Positions 53,507 through 62,884 are shown, counted from the stretch's first letter. The stretch: DNA of 64,000 bases from JAJZIH01 sp021785265 (GCA_027338645.1 DAHWSH010000024.1:1-64000); one strand, 5' to 3'. Made by a program: numbers and translations. Notes: a model not told the origin generated them from the sequence alone.

Positions 53507-54934
53507 TCAGGAGGCTTGTTGCCGTTCTTGCAGGAAGTGGAAAAATTCCACGCCTTCCCGCAGACGGCGTTTCATCATCTCGGGGCTCTTCAACATCTCC
53601 CAGACCAACTCTGCCACCTTGCTCGGACGAAAATAAAAGCGCTTATAAAAGCGGGCCAGGGAATCAAAAATCTCCTGGTGCGAGAGGTCAGGATAGCTGA
53701 GCGGACTCAACTGAAATCCGTTTCCGGAAACCAGGTGGTCTTGTTCCTGGGCCGTGAGCCAGCCATTTTCCATCGCCTCCCGGTAAAGCCGGGTTCCGGG
53801 GTAGGGTGCAGCGAGGGAAACCTGGATCGTGTGGGGATTGATTTCCTGGGCGTACCGAATGGTCTCCTCGATCGTTTCGCGGGTTTCTCCGGGCAGGCCG
53901 AGAATGAACGTTCCATGGATCGTCACGCCGAGCTTCCGGCAATTCCGGCTGAATTCGCGAGCAATATCGGTCCGAAGCCCTTTCTTGATATTAAACAGGA
54001 TCTCCTGGTTTCCGGACTCATAACCCACGAGTAAAAGCCGGAGTCCATTGTCCCGCATGATCTTGAGGGTTTCGTAGGGGACATTGGCCTTGGCGTTACA
54101 TGACCAGGTGACACCCAGTTTTCCCAACCCGCGGGCAATGGCTTCCACACGGGGTTTGAAATCGGTGAAGGTATCGTCATCAAAGAAGATTTCCTTGACC
54201 TGGGGAAAATTCTGCTGAATGTAGCGAACCTCCTCGAGAACATTCTCCGGGCTGCGAACCCGGTACCGGTGGCCCCCGATCGTTTGCGGCCACAGGCAGA
54301 AGGTGCATTTGGAGCGACAACCCCGTCCGGTATAGAACGACACGTAGGGGTGTTGGAGATAGCCGATAAAGTACTTCTCGATGGTGAGATCCCGTTTATA
54401 AACGGTCGATACAAAAGGCAACGCATCCATGTTTTCAATGATGGCACGACCCGGATTATGGTGGATCTGCCCTCGTTCGTCCCGGAAACTCACGCCGTCC
54501 ACTTCGGCCAAGGGACGGCCCTCGGCAATTTCCTGGATGGTGTAATCGAACTCTTCGCGCGCGACGAAATCGATCCGGGGAGAAGCCTCGAGGGACGATT
54601 CGGGTTCCACGGCAACTTTAGCCCCGACCAGGCCGACCAGGATCCGGGGATTGCGTTCCTTGAAGGCCTCGACCAGTTTGACGTCACCCGGAAAGGAAGG
54701 CGAACTTGTGTAAATCACGAGCAATTCATAATCTCCGGCCAACCGCAGCACATCCTCGGCTGTCAGATCCTCTGCCGGTGCGTCGATCAGCCGACTGTCC
54801 GGGACCAGGGCTGCCGGTTGAGCCAGCCAGGTGGGATACCAGAACGACCGAATCTCGCGCCGCGCCTGGTAGCGTGCGCCGGCACCGCCATCAAAGCCTT
54901 CGTAAGACGGGGGGTTCAAGAACAGAGTTTTCAT
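53507..54934 (-). CDS. hpnJ: HpnJ, radical SAM protein with B12-binding-like domain
   Basis: Radical SAM enzyme that contracts the sugar of BHT-glucosamine to the cyclitol ether. It has an N-terminal Rossmann B12-binding-like domain (about 1-140), then the 4Fe-4S motif CRSKCTFC (Cys206, Cys210, Cys213), followed by FFDDDTFTDFKPR and GTFILGLPGETRETIEETI. Length is 475 residues. Between hpnI (34 bases) and hpnK. Confidence 0.95.
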   Translation of the reverse strand: MKTLFLNPPSYEGFDGGAGARYQARREIRSFWYPTWLAQPAALVPDSRLIDAPAEDLTAEDVLRLAGDYELLVIYTSSPSFPGDVKLVEAFKERNPRILVGLVGAKVAVEPESSLEASPRIDFVAREEFDYTIQEIAEGRPLAEVDGVSFRDERGQIHHNPGRAIIENMDALPFVSTVYKRDLTIEKYFIGYLQHPYVSFYTGRGCRSKCTFCLWPQTIGGHRYRVRSPENVLEEVRYIQQNFPQVKEIFFDDDTFTDFKPRVEAIARGLGKLGVTWSCNAKANVPYETLKIMRDNGLRLLLVGYESGNQEILFNIKKGLRTDIAREFSRNCRKLGVTIHGTFILGLPGETRETIEETIRYAQEINPHTIQVSLAAPYPGTRLYREAMENGWLTAQEQDHLVSGNGFQLSPLSYPDLSHQEIFDSLARFYKRFYFRPSKVAELVWEMLKSPEMMKRRLREGVEFFHFLQERQQAS

Positions 54935-54968
54935 GCATCCTCCGCGCGGTCAATGCCCGCGTCAGGGG

Positions 54969-56108
54969 TTATGGATCCGGGTCATGGACCGGGTTGATCC
55001 CATCTCCCCGTCCAACCGTGAGCTTTTGGCCTTTCCAACGCACCTGCCGTGAGAAAAATGCCGCTACCCATTCCGTGAGCGTCAGGAAATCGCGGATCGG
55101 AACCAGCCCGACCGGGCCTGCCTCCACGCCCAGGCACCGTGCTGATCGATAATGTAGCATAAGACGCAGGGCCACGGCCATGCTGACCCAGGGAATGGCC
55201 AACCATCCGGCACCCAAGGCCAACATGATGGCCCCCCCCAGGATGAGGGGCGAACCCCAACTGACCCAGAAAAAAGCAAACCCCCAAGGGTCGACAAAGC
55301 GGATGGTCCTCAGCCAGCGCAGTTCGTGTCTCCACAAGGCCGAGGGGGTGTTTTCGGTGACTCGAGTCTGGACGGCGAACGGGGCCAGCACGACTTCCAG
55401 CCCCTGTTTGCGGACGAGTTCACCCAGGCGGTAATCGTCGGCCAGACTATCCGCGAAAGCCCCAAATCCACCGATGTGATCGAGTGTCTCCCGTCTCAGG
55501 GCCAAGGTCGCACCAAATGCGAAAGCCCGCGAGCCGAGCAGCCAGGCGACCCAGACGGAAGGTGCAAATCCGTCATCGATGAAGAGTTTGCCAAGCCGCT
55601 CCCAGAAAGTGTGTCCGCTCCAGCCTCCATAGAGACAGGTCACGAGTCCATTCCGATCGTCCCCGAGAGGGGGGACGAGACGGCGCAAATAGTCCGGGGG
55701 GGCAAGGATATCGCTGTCGGAGATGACGATCCAGCGATGCCGCGCGAAGGGGTAGAGGTTGTGAAGGTTGTTGACCTTGGGGTTGGCGCCGATCCGTTCC
55801 TGCGAGATCACGGTCCGGATCATCCGATCCGGATGGGAAAGGCGGAGTTGCTCAACCACGGCAAGTGCCGGATCCTCGGAGTCTGCCAGTCCAAAGAGGA
55901 GCTCATAGTCCGGGTAATCCTGGTTGCAAAAGGAACGGAGGCAGGCTTCGAGCCCGGGCTCATGTCCGTGGAGCGGTTTCAAGATCGAGACCGGAAGAAG
56001 CGAGGCCGGGGCCACACCCGTTTTTGTCCAGCGGGACATGGCCAGCATGCTCGCGAATGCGTATACCGAGGGGAGTCCGAGTAGGATCAGCCCCACTAAG
56101 CTAAGCAT
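54969..56108 (-). CDS. hpnI: HpnI, hopanoid glycosyltransferase (GT2/GT21-like)
   Basis: Membrane glycosyltransferase related to ceramide glucosyltransferase. HpnI adds N-acetylglucosamine to bacteriohopanetetrol (family knowledge). It has SILKPLHGHEPGLEACLRSF, the metal-binding DSD (131-133), Asp224-Asp225 in LADDYRLGELVRKQG and the HELRWLRTIR acceptor motif. One N-terminal and several C-terminal helices. I use ATG 56108, with GGGG five bases before it. The frame to 56234 overlaps the promoter region. Confidence 0.93.
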   Translation of the reverse strand: MLSLVGLILLGLPSVYAFASMLAMSRWTKTGVAPASLLPVSILKPLHGHEPGLEACLRSFCNQDYPDYELLFGLADSEDPALAVVEQLRLSHPDRMIRTVISQERIGANPKVNNLHNLYPFARHRWIVISDSDILAPPDYLRRLVPPLGDDRNGLVTCLYGGWSGHTFWERLGKLFIDDGFAPSVWVAWLLGSRAFAFGATLALRRETLDHIGGFGAFADSLADDYRLGELVRKQGLEVVLAPFAVQTRVTENTPSALWRHELRWLRTIRFVDPWGFAFFWVSWGSPLILGGAIMLALGAGWLAIPWVSMAVALRLMLHYRSARCLGVEAGPVGLVPIRDFLTLTEWVAAFFSRQVRWKGQKLTVGRGDGINPVHDPDP

Positions 56109-56356
56109 GAATTCCCCGTGCCGATCACCTTTCAATGACACTATACCAATGCACGGCGAGAACGGGGATAGGCTGGTCGGATCCTCTTTCGGTCGGGCGC
56201 CGCGCTTCCAGTACAATGAGCGCAAGCATTTCACGGATTACGCAGGTCCATGAAAAAACCGTCAACTCTCGGATGTCCATCCGGCTCGGGGGAGTGTCGA
56301 AACGCACTCTGCCGGACAATTTGATTTTGGGTTGAGCGGGGAGAGGAGCAGTGGCC
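56109..56356. promoter_or_regulatory. Divergent control region of the hopanoid locus
   Basis: All visible start signals for both hopanoid arms lie here. Toward hpnI, TATAGT on the minus strand (56140-56145 as ACTATA) is a likely -10 about 30 bases before the ATG. Toward hpnA, TACAAT near 56211-56216 is a possible -10, with no strong -35. No clear operator was found. The hpnA ribosome-binding site is GGAG at 56345-56348. Confidence 0.4.
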
Positions 56357-57346
56357 ATGCGGGTTTTGCTCACCGGAGCGAGCGGATTTGTCGGTTCTGC
56401 CGTCCTGAGGCAGCTTTTGGAACACCATTACGAAGTACGGATCCTGCTTCGCCCCACGAGCTCCCGCGCCAACCTCATGGGGCTGGATGCGGAACTGGTC
56501 GAAGGGGATCTGCTCGATCCAGACTCACTGATCCGGGCTTGCCGGGGTTGCCAGGTTTTCTTTCATGTGGCTGCGGATTACCGTTTGTGGACACGGGAAC
56601 CTGGCCTGCTTCAACGGACCAATGTCGAAGGAACGCGGAATGCCCTGAATGCCGCAGTGGAAAATCGGATCGACCGGTTCGTCTACACGAGCAGTGTCGC
56701 CACACTCGGTCTTCATCCGGATGGGCGGCCCGCCGATGAAGATACGCCGAGTGACCTCGCGTCGATGATCGGCCCCTACAAACGTTCCAAGTTCAAGGCA
56801 GAAGAACTGGTCAGAGAGTGGGTTCAGGCCGGTCGATTGGATGCGGTCACCGTGAACCCCTCGACTCCGGTCGGTCCGCGCGACATCAAGCCAACCCCGA
56901 CAGGCCGGATGGTGCGCGATTCAGCCCTGGGTCACACGCCGGCTTATGTCGATACGGGTCTCAATGTCGTGCATGTCGATGATGTGGCGTTGGGGCATCT
57001 TCAGGCTCTCGAGCATGGCCGCACGGGTGAACGTTATATCTTGGGCGGGGAAAACCTGACACTCCATGAACTCTTGGCGGAAGTGTCACGCTGTGTGCAC
57101 CGCTCTCCGCCTCGCGTGAGACTTCCCCTGAGACCGCTCTGGCCACTTGCCCTGGCCGCGGAAGCCTGGGGCCAGGCAACCGGACACGAACCCCGCCTGA
57201 CGAGGGATACCCTCGCGATGGCACGGAAAAAAATGTACTTCTCAAGTGCCAAGGCAGAATCCGAGCTGGGATACCGGCATCGTCCGGCCCCGATGGCTAT
57301 CCGGGATGCGGTCCAGTGGTTTCTTGGACATGATGTCGCCGAATGA
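56357..57346 (+). CDS. hpnA: HpnA, hopanoid-associated sugar epimerase
   Basis: Extended short-chain dehydrogenase/epimerase, 329 residues. The NAD-binding motif is LTGASGFVGSAV at the N-terminus. The catalytic Tyr-x3-Lys appears as YKRSKFKAEE. HVAADYRLW and NVEGTRNALNAA are typical of HpnA. I use ATG 56357 because GGAG lies eight bases upstream; GTG 56351 is too close. Its role in hopanoid side-chain chemistry is not settled. First gene of the plus-strand arm. Confidence 0.94.
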   Translation: MRVLLTGASGFVGSAVLRQLLEHHYEVRILLRPTSSRANLMGLDAELVEGDLLDPDSLIRACRGCQVFFHVAADYRLWTREPGLLQRTNVEGTRNALNAAVENRIDRFVYTSSVATLGLHPDGRPADEDTPSDLASMIGPYKRSKFKAEELVREWVQAGRLDAVTVNPSTPVGPRDIKPTPTGRMVRDSALGHTPAYVDTGLNVVHVDDVALGHLQALEHGRTGERYILGGENLTLHELLAEVSRCVHRSPPRVRLPLRPLWPLALAAEAWGQATGHEPRLTRDTLAMARKKMYFSSAKAESELGYRHRPAPMAIRDAVQWFLGHDVAE

Positions 57347-57442
57347 AAATCCAGTGAGGGGAGAGTAAACTGTACGGGTGAGCTGGGTGCGCGCGGCCCT
57401 CCATGAAAATGAACGCATCAAGAACCGAGATGAGGTTGGATC

Positions 57443-58528
57443 ATGTTTGACGAACGGCCCTCACGGGAAGCGGTGGACTTTCAGAATGAAATCCTCGGCC
57501 GCGTTTCGCGAACCTTCGCCCTCACGATCCCGGAACTGCCCTCAGAGTTGGGGCTGGTGGTCGGCAATGCTTACCTCCTGTGCCGCATCGCCGACACCAT
57601 CGAGGACGAACCCCAGCTCCCTGCTGAGCGAAAAAGCGAGTTTCATCGGGATCTCAACCGGGTCCTGTCCGGCCAGGAGGATGTCAATGCCTTCACGTTG
57701 CGGATCTCCTCGGCATTGAGACATGCCACGGCATCCGAGAAGGAACTCGTCCAACAGCTACCCCGTGTCATCCAGGTAACCGCAAGCACGCAGGTTGCCG
57801 TCCGCGAGACAGTCGTCCGATGTCTCCGCATCATGTGCGAGGGGATGCCATTTTTCCAGCGTACGGTGAGTCTTCAGGGCCTACCTAACCTGGACGAGCT
57901 CGATCGGTACTGCTATTACGTGGCCGGCGTGGTTGGCGAAATGCTGACTGACCTTTTCTGCCTTCATTCCGACGTGATTGCCGCCCGTCGTTCCCAACTG
58001 ATGCCTCTGGCCGTCTCTTTTGGCCAGAGCCTGCAGATGACAAATATTCTCAAGGATTTCTGGGAAGATCGGGCACACGGAACCTGCTGGTTGCCTCGTG
58101 ATGTGTTCGCTCGGGCGGGATGCGATCTGGCGACCGTGCAACCCAATCGCCCGAATCCCGGATTTCATCCGGCGATGCAGCAATTGGTGGCAGTTGCGAT
58201 GCAGCATCTCAACAATGCGTTGAGCTATTCCCTCCTCATTCCAAAAAAGGAAACCGGCATTCGGCGTTTTTGTCTCTGGGCCATCGGCTTTGCCGTCCTG
58301 TCCCTGCGCAAGCTCAACCAGTCACCGGACTTTACGTCAGGCAAAGAGGTCAAGATTTCCCGGCGGGCTGTCCGTGCGGTCACGCGGGCCGTCCATTTCT
58401 CGGTTCGGAATGACTTGACATTACACTGGTTTTTCCGACTGGCCAGCCGAGGATTGCCGAATCGCCCGGTGGATCTTTGTCCCGTGACTCCGCTTGACGG
58501 AAAGCCTCACTGGTCCCAGACCGATTGA
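57443..58528 (+). CDS. sqs: Squalene synthase, eukaryotic-like type
   Basis: Condenses two farnesyl diphosphates through presqualene diphosphate and reduces the product to squalene. First Asp-rich motif RIADTIEDE (Asp51, Asp55), then YCYYVAGVVGEMLTDLF (156-172) and the second motif NILKDFWED (201-209) with RAHGTCWLPRDVF. HpnC and HpnD are about 280 residues. This one is 361 and has the YCxYVAGxVG block of eukaryotic-type Sqs. No hpnC or hpnE is nearby, so it probably does both steps with NADPH. It overlaps shc by four bases. It could still be an unusual HpnD. Confidence 0.88.
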   Translation: MFDERPSREAVDFQNEILGRVSRTFALTIPELPSELGLVVGNAYLLCRIADTIEDEPQLPAERKSEFHRDLNRVLSGQEDVNAFTLRISSALRHATASEKELVQQLPRVIQVTASTQVAVRETVVRCLRIMCEGMPFFQRTVSLQGLPNLDELDRYCYYVAGVVGEMLTDLFCLHSDVIAARRSQLMPLAVSFGQSLQMTNILKDFWEDRAHGTCWLPRDVFARAGCDLATVQPNRPNPGFHPAMQQLVAVAMQHLNNALSYSLLIPKKETGIRRFCLWAIGFAVLSLRKLNQSPDFTSGKEVKISRRAVRAVTRAVHFSVRNDLTLHWFFRLASRGLPNRPVDLCPVTPLDGKPHWSQTD

Positions 58529-60552
58529 CCGACGTGTCCTTGCCCTCTGAATGCGAGACGCGGGTCGCCTCTCCCACGGCTCCGCAAAACCCGGAGCGGC
58601 TATCCCGACTGGACAGAGCGATCCGGTCTGCCGTAAGAGCTCTCCTCAGTCACCAGCACCCGGATGGCCACTGGTGCTTTGAGCTCGAGGCGGACTGCAC
58701 GATTCCTGCAGAATACATTCTCCTGATGCATTACGTGGGGGTCGTGGATGAACCCTTGCAGGATAAGCTTCGGGATTACCTCCGTCAGCACCAGGATCCG
58801 ATCCATGACGGCTGGCCGCTCTATGCCGGCGGGGGGTTTGATCTCAGTTGTTCGGTCAAATCCTACTATGCCCTGAAACTCGCGGGTGAAGATCCGGAAT
58901 CCCCAGCCATGACCCGGGCTCGAGCCGCCATCCTGAAGGCCGGAGGCGCTGCCCATAGCAACGTCTTTACCCGTATCACGCTCTATTTTTTCCGCCAGTT
59001 GCCGCGGCGGGCCATCCCTTTCATCCCGGTCGAGATTATCCTCCTGCCGCGCTGGTTTCCCTTTCACCTGAGCAAAGTCTCTTACTGGTCACGGACCGTG
59101 ATGGTGCCTCTTCTAATTCTCTGTTCGCTCAGGGCTTGCGCTGCCAACCCCCGCAAGACCGGAATCCGGGAATTGTTCGTTGTCCCGCCCGAGGAGGAAC
59201 ACCACTACTTCCGGGTTTCAACCCGACTGGGACGCTTTTTCTTGTGGCTCGACCGGATCGGGAGGGGACTCGAACCCTTTGTTCCCCGCTTTGTGCGTCA
59301 GCGAGCCATCGATCAAGCCTGTCGCTGGTTTTGCGAACGGCTCAATGGGGAAAGCGGGCTCGGGGCAATTTTTCCGGCAATGGTCAATGCCTACGAAGCG
59401 CTTTTGTTGCTCGGTTACGATCGGGAACATCCTCTCTGCCAAACGGCGCAAAAAGCGCTCGAACGCCTCGTCGTCGAGCGAGAGGGGCATGCCTACTGTC
59501 AGCCTTGTGTTTCGCCGGTCTGGGATACCGCGCTTGCTGTATTGGCACTGGAGGAAAGCGGGAACTGTGAGGAGGAGCCGATCCGAAAGGGTCTGGACTG
59601 GCTTCGCCGGGAGCAGGTAACCGATGTGTATGGGGATTGGGCCATTCAGCGACCGCAACTGGCACCGGGAGGCTGGGCCTTCCAGTATGCGAACCCCCAT
59701 TATCCGGATCTCGACGACACCGCGGTCGTCGGATGGATCATTGATCGCTCGAAGTTTAGAATGGATTATATTGAATGCATTGAAAAATCAGCAGACTGGA
59801 CAGTCGGGATGCAGAGCCGCAACGGGGGCTTTGCCTCCTTTGACGCGGACAACACCCACTACTACCTGAACGAGATTCCCTTTGCCGACCATGGGGCGCT
59901 GCTCGATCCTCCGACCAGTGATGTGAGTGCGCATGTCTTGGGATTCCTGGGACGGCTTCGTCGGGAACAGGACCGAGAAAGTGTGGATCGTTGCTTGCGT
60001 TTCCTGCGATCCGAGCAGGAAACAACCGGAGCCTGGTTCGGCCGCTGGGGGACCAACTATCTATACGGGACGGCTCATGTCCTGATCGGCCTCGAGGAAG
60101 CCCGCATCGATATGTCGGCTGACTGGATCCAGAAGGCGGCACGGTGGTTATTTGACCGGCAGCGCGAAGACGGTGGCTGGGGCGAGGGTAACGATACTTA
60201 TTTCCATCCGGAACGGGCTGGCCGTGGTGCGAACAGCACCTCTTTTCAGACTGCATGGGCGGTGCTGGGTCTCATGGCCGCAGGTCACGCTGCCTCGCTC
60301 TCCGTTCGGCACGGAATCGACTATCTCATGCAGACCCAGACCCGGCAAGGCACGTGGTCAGACCGGGATTTCACGGCACCCGGTTTCCCCCGCGTGTTTT
60401 ACCTCAAATACCACGGCTATTCTCTCTATTTCCCGTTGTGGGCCCTATCCCGCTACCGAATGTTGGAGACGACCCGAGAGATCCCGGGACAGGGCGCGGT
60501 GGGTTCCCTACTGGATCCATCCAGGAACTCCGGTGGTGCCGAGCCCGACTGA
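58525..60552 (+). CDS. shc: Squalene-hopene cyclase
   Basis: Membrane-bound cyclase making hopene/hopanol from squalene. The acid catalyst is DLDDTA (Asp395, Asp397, Asp398). QW repeats include DGHWCFELEAD (47-57), GGWAFQY (382-388), NGGFASFD, DGGWGEGND and QGTWSDRDF. Length 675 is normal. The start is TTG 58525 overlapping the sqs stop by four bases, or GTG 58534. A short AT-rich patch (59755-59795) interrupts otherwise GC-rich codons. The next gene overlaps the 3' end. Confidence 0.97.
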   Translation: MTDVSLPSECETRVASPTAPQNPERLSRLDRAIRSAVRALLSHQHPDGHWCFELEADCTIPAEYILLMHYVGVVDEPLQDKLRDYLRQHQDPIHDGWPLYAGGGFDLSCSVKSYYALKLAGEDPESPAMTRARAAILKAGGAAHSNVFTRITLYFFRQLPRRAIPFIPVEIILLPRWFPFHLSKVSYWSRTVMVPLLILCSLRACAANPRKTGIRELFVVPPEEEHHYFRVSTRLGRFFLWLDRIGRGLEPFVPRFVRQRAIDQACRWFCERLNGESGLGAIFPAMVNAYEALLLLGYDREHPLCQTAQKALERLVVEREGHAYCQPCVSPVWDTALAVLALEESGNCEEEPIRKGLDWLRREQVTDVYGDWAIQRPQLAPGGWAFQYANPHYPDLDDTAVVGWIIDRSKFRMDYIECIEKSADWTVGMQSRNGGFASFDADNTHYYLNEIPFADHGALLDPPTSDVSAHVLGFLGRLRREQDRESVDRCLRFLRSEQETTGAWFGRWGTNYLYGTAHVLIGLEEARIDMSADWIQKAARWLFDRQREDGGWGEGNDTYFHPERAGRGANSTSFQTAWAVLGLMAAGHAASLSVRHGIDYLMQTQTRQGTWSDRDFTAPGFPRVFYLKYHGYSLYFPLWALSRYRMLETTREIPGQGAVGSLLDPSRNSGGAEPD

Positions 60553-61045
60553 AGGGGTTTTCCGGCTGTTTGTCTATGGGACGCTCAAAAAGGGTTTCCC
60601 CAACCATGATCGGTTTTGCGCCACAACCATCCGGATCCGAATGGCATGGATCCGGGGACGATTGTTTGAAACCCCTTGGGGACACCCGGTGGTCGAGTTG
60701 CCCACCGGTGAGGTTCTCGAGCGTGGAAGCCGGGATCCCGGGTGGGACTGGGCGCGTCAGCGGGCGCTTGAAATGACGCGCGTTTCACATCAGGATCTTC
60801 GCGAGCACGAGGTTTCCTGTGAGCGGGTGCAGGGCGAACTTCTGGATTTTTTGAATCCTGACGGCTGGCTTGAGGCGCTTGACCGCTTCGAGGAGTTCGA
60901 CCCGATCGGGACATCGCGTTTCGAACGCGTGCTGGTACGAGCCTATTTGGATGACCCACTGTCCGTTCCGGCTTGGGTTTACGTCGGTTCCACAATCCTG
61001 AACGGACACGATTTCCCCTGGGTACCGAGTGGACGATGGCAGTGA
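60536..61045 (+). CDS. Gamma-glutamylcyclotransferase-like protein (AIG2 fold)
   Basis: A 169-residue protein with the family start RLFVYGTLKKGFPNHDRF (the YGTL substrate loop), a middle GRLFETPWGHPVVELPTG and the acidic EALDRFEEFDPIGTSRFER that carries the catalytic Glu. GTG 60536 overlaps shc by 17 bases, so translation is coupled. Family members act on gamma-glutamyl or related amines. A hopanoid role is suggested only by position. An insertion of about 45 residues follows PTGEVLERG. Confidence 0.8.
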   Translation: MPSPTEGVFRLFVYGTLKKGFPNHDRFCATTIRIRMAWIRGRLFETPWGHPVVELPTGEVLERGSRDPGWDWARQRALEMTRVSHQDLREHEVSCERVQGELLDFLNPDGWLEALDRFEEFDPIGTSRFERVLVRAYLDDPLSVPAWVYVGSTILNGHDFPWVPSGRWQ

Positions 61046-62157
61046 ATCCCCCGGATGTGATCCCGAAGGGATCCCCTTCCTCTGGCGCACTGGGGGAAAT
61101 GCGGAATTCCCTTCCTGCGAAGTTGATCCTGATCCGCAATGACCGCCTGGGCGATTTTCTCCTGACTTGGCCCGCCCTCGCCGTTTTACGTGCCGCTTTG
61201 CCAAAAACCGATCTGGTGGCCTGGGTTCCCGCCTACACCCAACCCCTGGCCCAGATCTGCCCTTCGATCACTTCTGTCGTGGTTGAAGAGCCACATCCCA
61301 TCCGTTGGGGGCGGATCCGCCAGGCCACGGAAGCTTTTCGGAAGCTGGAGGCAACCGATGCCTTGGCTTTTGCCACGCGGCTTCCACTGGCCTTGGCCCT
61401 CTCGCGATCCGGTATCCGGCACCGCTTCGCCCCGGCCACGAAAATCGACCAACTGTTTTACAACGAGACTCTGAAACAGCGTCGCTCCCAGTCGCTCAGG
61501 CCCGAGTGGGTCTACAACGTTGAACTCGCTTTTTTCTTGCTGGCCCGATACGGGATCCCGCCGCAATGGCCTAAGCCACCCTATCTTTCCTTTGACCCGG
61601 TCCAGGTGGGAGAGAGACGCCGTCGCTTTTTCGAGTCTTCAGGAATCGGGGATCAGGACCATGTGGTTTTCCTGCATCCGGGACACGGCGGTTCAGCCCC
61701 CAATTGGAGGCCCGAAGACTATGGTTATCTGGCCCGCCGATTGCTCGAGGATCCGCGCATCCAGTTGGTCGTGACGGCCGGGGCCGGAGAGGAGGAGGCC
61801 GCTCGCCGGGTGGTGGAGGCCGCTGGCGTTCCGAGACGGACTCACTGCTATTACTCCCGGGAAGGCCTCGTTTCTTTTGCCGAGCACATTGCCTTTGCCG
61901 ATCTCTGGATCAGTGGGTCGACTGGCCCACTGCATCTTGCCGGGGCACTCAACCGACCCACCTTGGCTTTTTACCCCACCCACCGCTCCGGTCACTCGTT
62001 GCGCTGGCAGACCATCAACGAGGATTCCCGACGATGGGCGCTGGACCTTGCAGAGCCCGCTCAGGCTCGCGCCCGTCTCGATCAGGCTGTCAAGCAGATC
62101 CGATCGCTTGATCTTGCGCATTTCGCCGCTGCCTCACCCAGAGGTTGGCATACTTGA
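61036..62157 (+). CDS. Glycosyltransferase family 9 (heptosyltransferase-like)
   Basis: A GT-B fold sugar transferase related to LPS heptosyltransferases. The N-terminal strand KLILIRNDRLGDFLLTWPAL, the phosphate-binding FLHPGHGGSAPNWRPEDY and the nucleotide-sugar site ISGSTGPLHLAGAL are present. ATG 61036 overlaps the upstream gene by 10 bases; ATG 61099 would start at the conserved core. It may add a sugar to LPS or to a hopanoid (position only). It is convergent with the GT2 gene, overlapping by 68 bases. Confidence 0.87.
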   Translation: MAVNPPDVIPKGSPSSGALGEMRNSLPAKLILIRNDRLGDFLLTWPALAVLRAALPKTDLVAWVPAYTQPLAQICPSITSVVVEEPHPIRWGRIRQATEAFRKLEATDALAFATRLPLALALSRSGIRHRFAPATKIDQLFYNETLKQRRSQSLRPEWVYNVELAFFLLARYGIPPQWPKPPYLSFDPVQVGERRRRFFESSGIGDQDHVVFLHPGHGGSAPNWRPEDYGYLARRLLEDPRIQLVVTAGAGEEEAARRVVEAAGVPRRTHCYYSREGLVSFAEHIAFADLWISGSTGPLHLAGALNRPTLAFYPTHRSGHSLRWQTINEDSRRWALDLAEPAQARARLDQAVKQIRSLDLAHFAAASPRGWHT

Positions 62158-62884
62158 CGAAGGTCGAATGCGTCGACAACAGAGCCAGCAGCCAGCCTTC
62201 TGCCCCATCCCGGAACCCGCCCCGTAGAACGTACATCCGAAACCCGCAACCGGCTGCGTGCCACAATCCCTGAGCCAAGGAAACCCGTATGCCCTGGCGC
62301 TCCTTTTCAATCGCCCATTCCCGGGCATAGCGTGCGGATTTGACCAGATACTGGTCGACACTCGTGTAACTGTAGTGGAGGAGGGGTCCTGTCAGGCGGC
62401 CCACCCGGATCCCTGGTCGGGGTAGCAGTTTTTCGTGAACCCGTGCCTTGTCGTAACACCCCGCATCACGGGCGTATAGTCGGGCGACCCAATCAGGGGA
62501 CCACCCCCCATGATGGATAAACCGGCCAAAAACGGAAGTCAGTCGGGAAATTTCATAGACACGAGGGGATCCTTCCTGCCCTGAGGCCTCGACTGCCTGA
62601 CGGATTTCGTCTCCCAACTGAGGACTGACCCGCTCGTCCGCGTCCACCATCAATAACCAGTCGCCCAGCGCCAGATCCTGGGCACGCTGGCGCTGGATGC
62701 CAAATCCCTGCCAGTCGGGCGCAACGATGACGCGTGCCCCCATCTGCTCGGCCAGCGAGACCGTCTCATCCTCACTGTTCGCATCGAGGACCAATCTTTC
62801 GTCGGCAAAATTCAAAGTCGCAAGGCAATCTCCGATATGGGCAGCCTCGTTGTGCGCAATCACGATTGCAGTGAGCGTGGGCAC
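62090..62884 (-). CDS. Glycosyltransferase family 2 (WaaE/KdtX-like)
   Basis: A 264-residue GT-A transferase acting on the LPS core. The N-terminal TAIVIAHNEAAHIGDCLATL, LDANSEDETVSLAEQMGARV, the metal-binding MVDADERVSPQL and HEKLLPRPG with a C-terminal membrane-proximal helix fit the WaaE/KdtX group. Its 3' end overlaps the GT9 gene by 68 bases on the other strand. Probably belongs to LPS rather than hopanoid synthesis. Confidence 0.9.
   Translation of the reverse strand: MPTLTAIVIAHNEAAHIGDCLATLNFADERLVLDANSEDETVSLAEQMGARVIVAPDWQGFGIQRQRAQDLALGDWLLMVDADERVSPQLGDEIRQAVEASGQEGSPRVYEISRLTSVFGRFIHHGGWSPDWVARLYARDAGCYDKARVHEKLLPRPGIRVGRLTGPLLHYSYTSVDQYLVKSARYAREWAIEKERQGIRVSLAQGLWHAAGCGFRMYVLRGGFRDGAEGWLLALLSTHSTFVKYANLWVRQRRNAQDQAIGSA

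Noticed and set aside
57443..58528. Calling the synthase hpnC or hpnD
   Set aside because: It is some 80 residues longer and has the YCxYVAGxVG block of eukaryotic-type squalene synthase.
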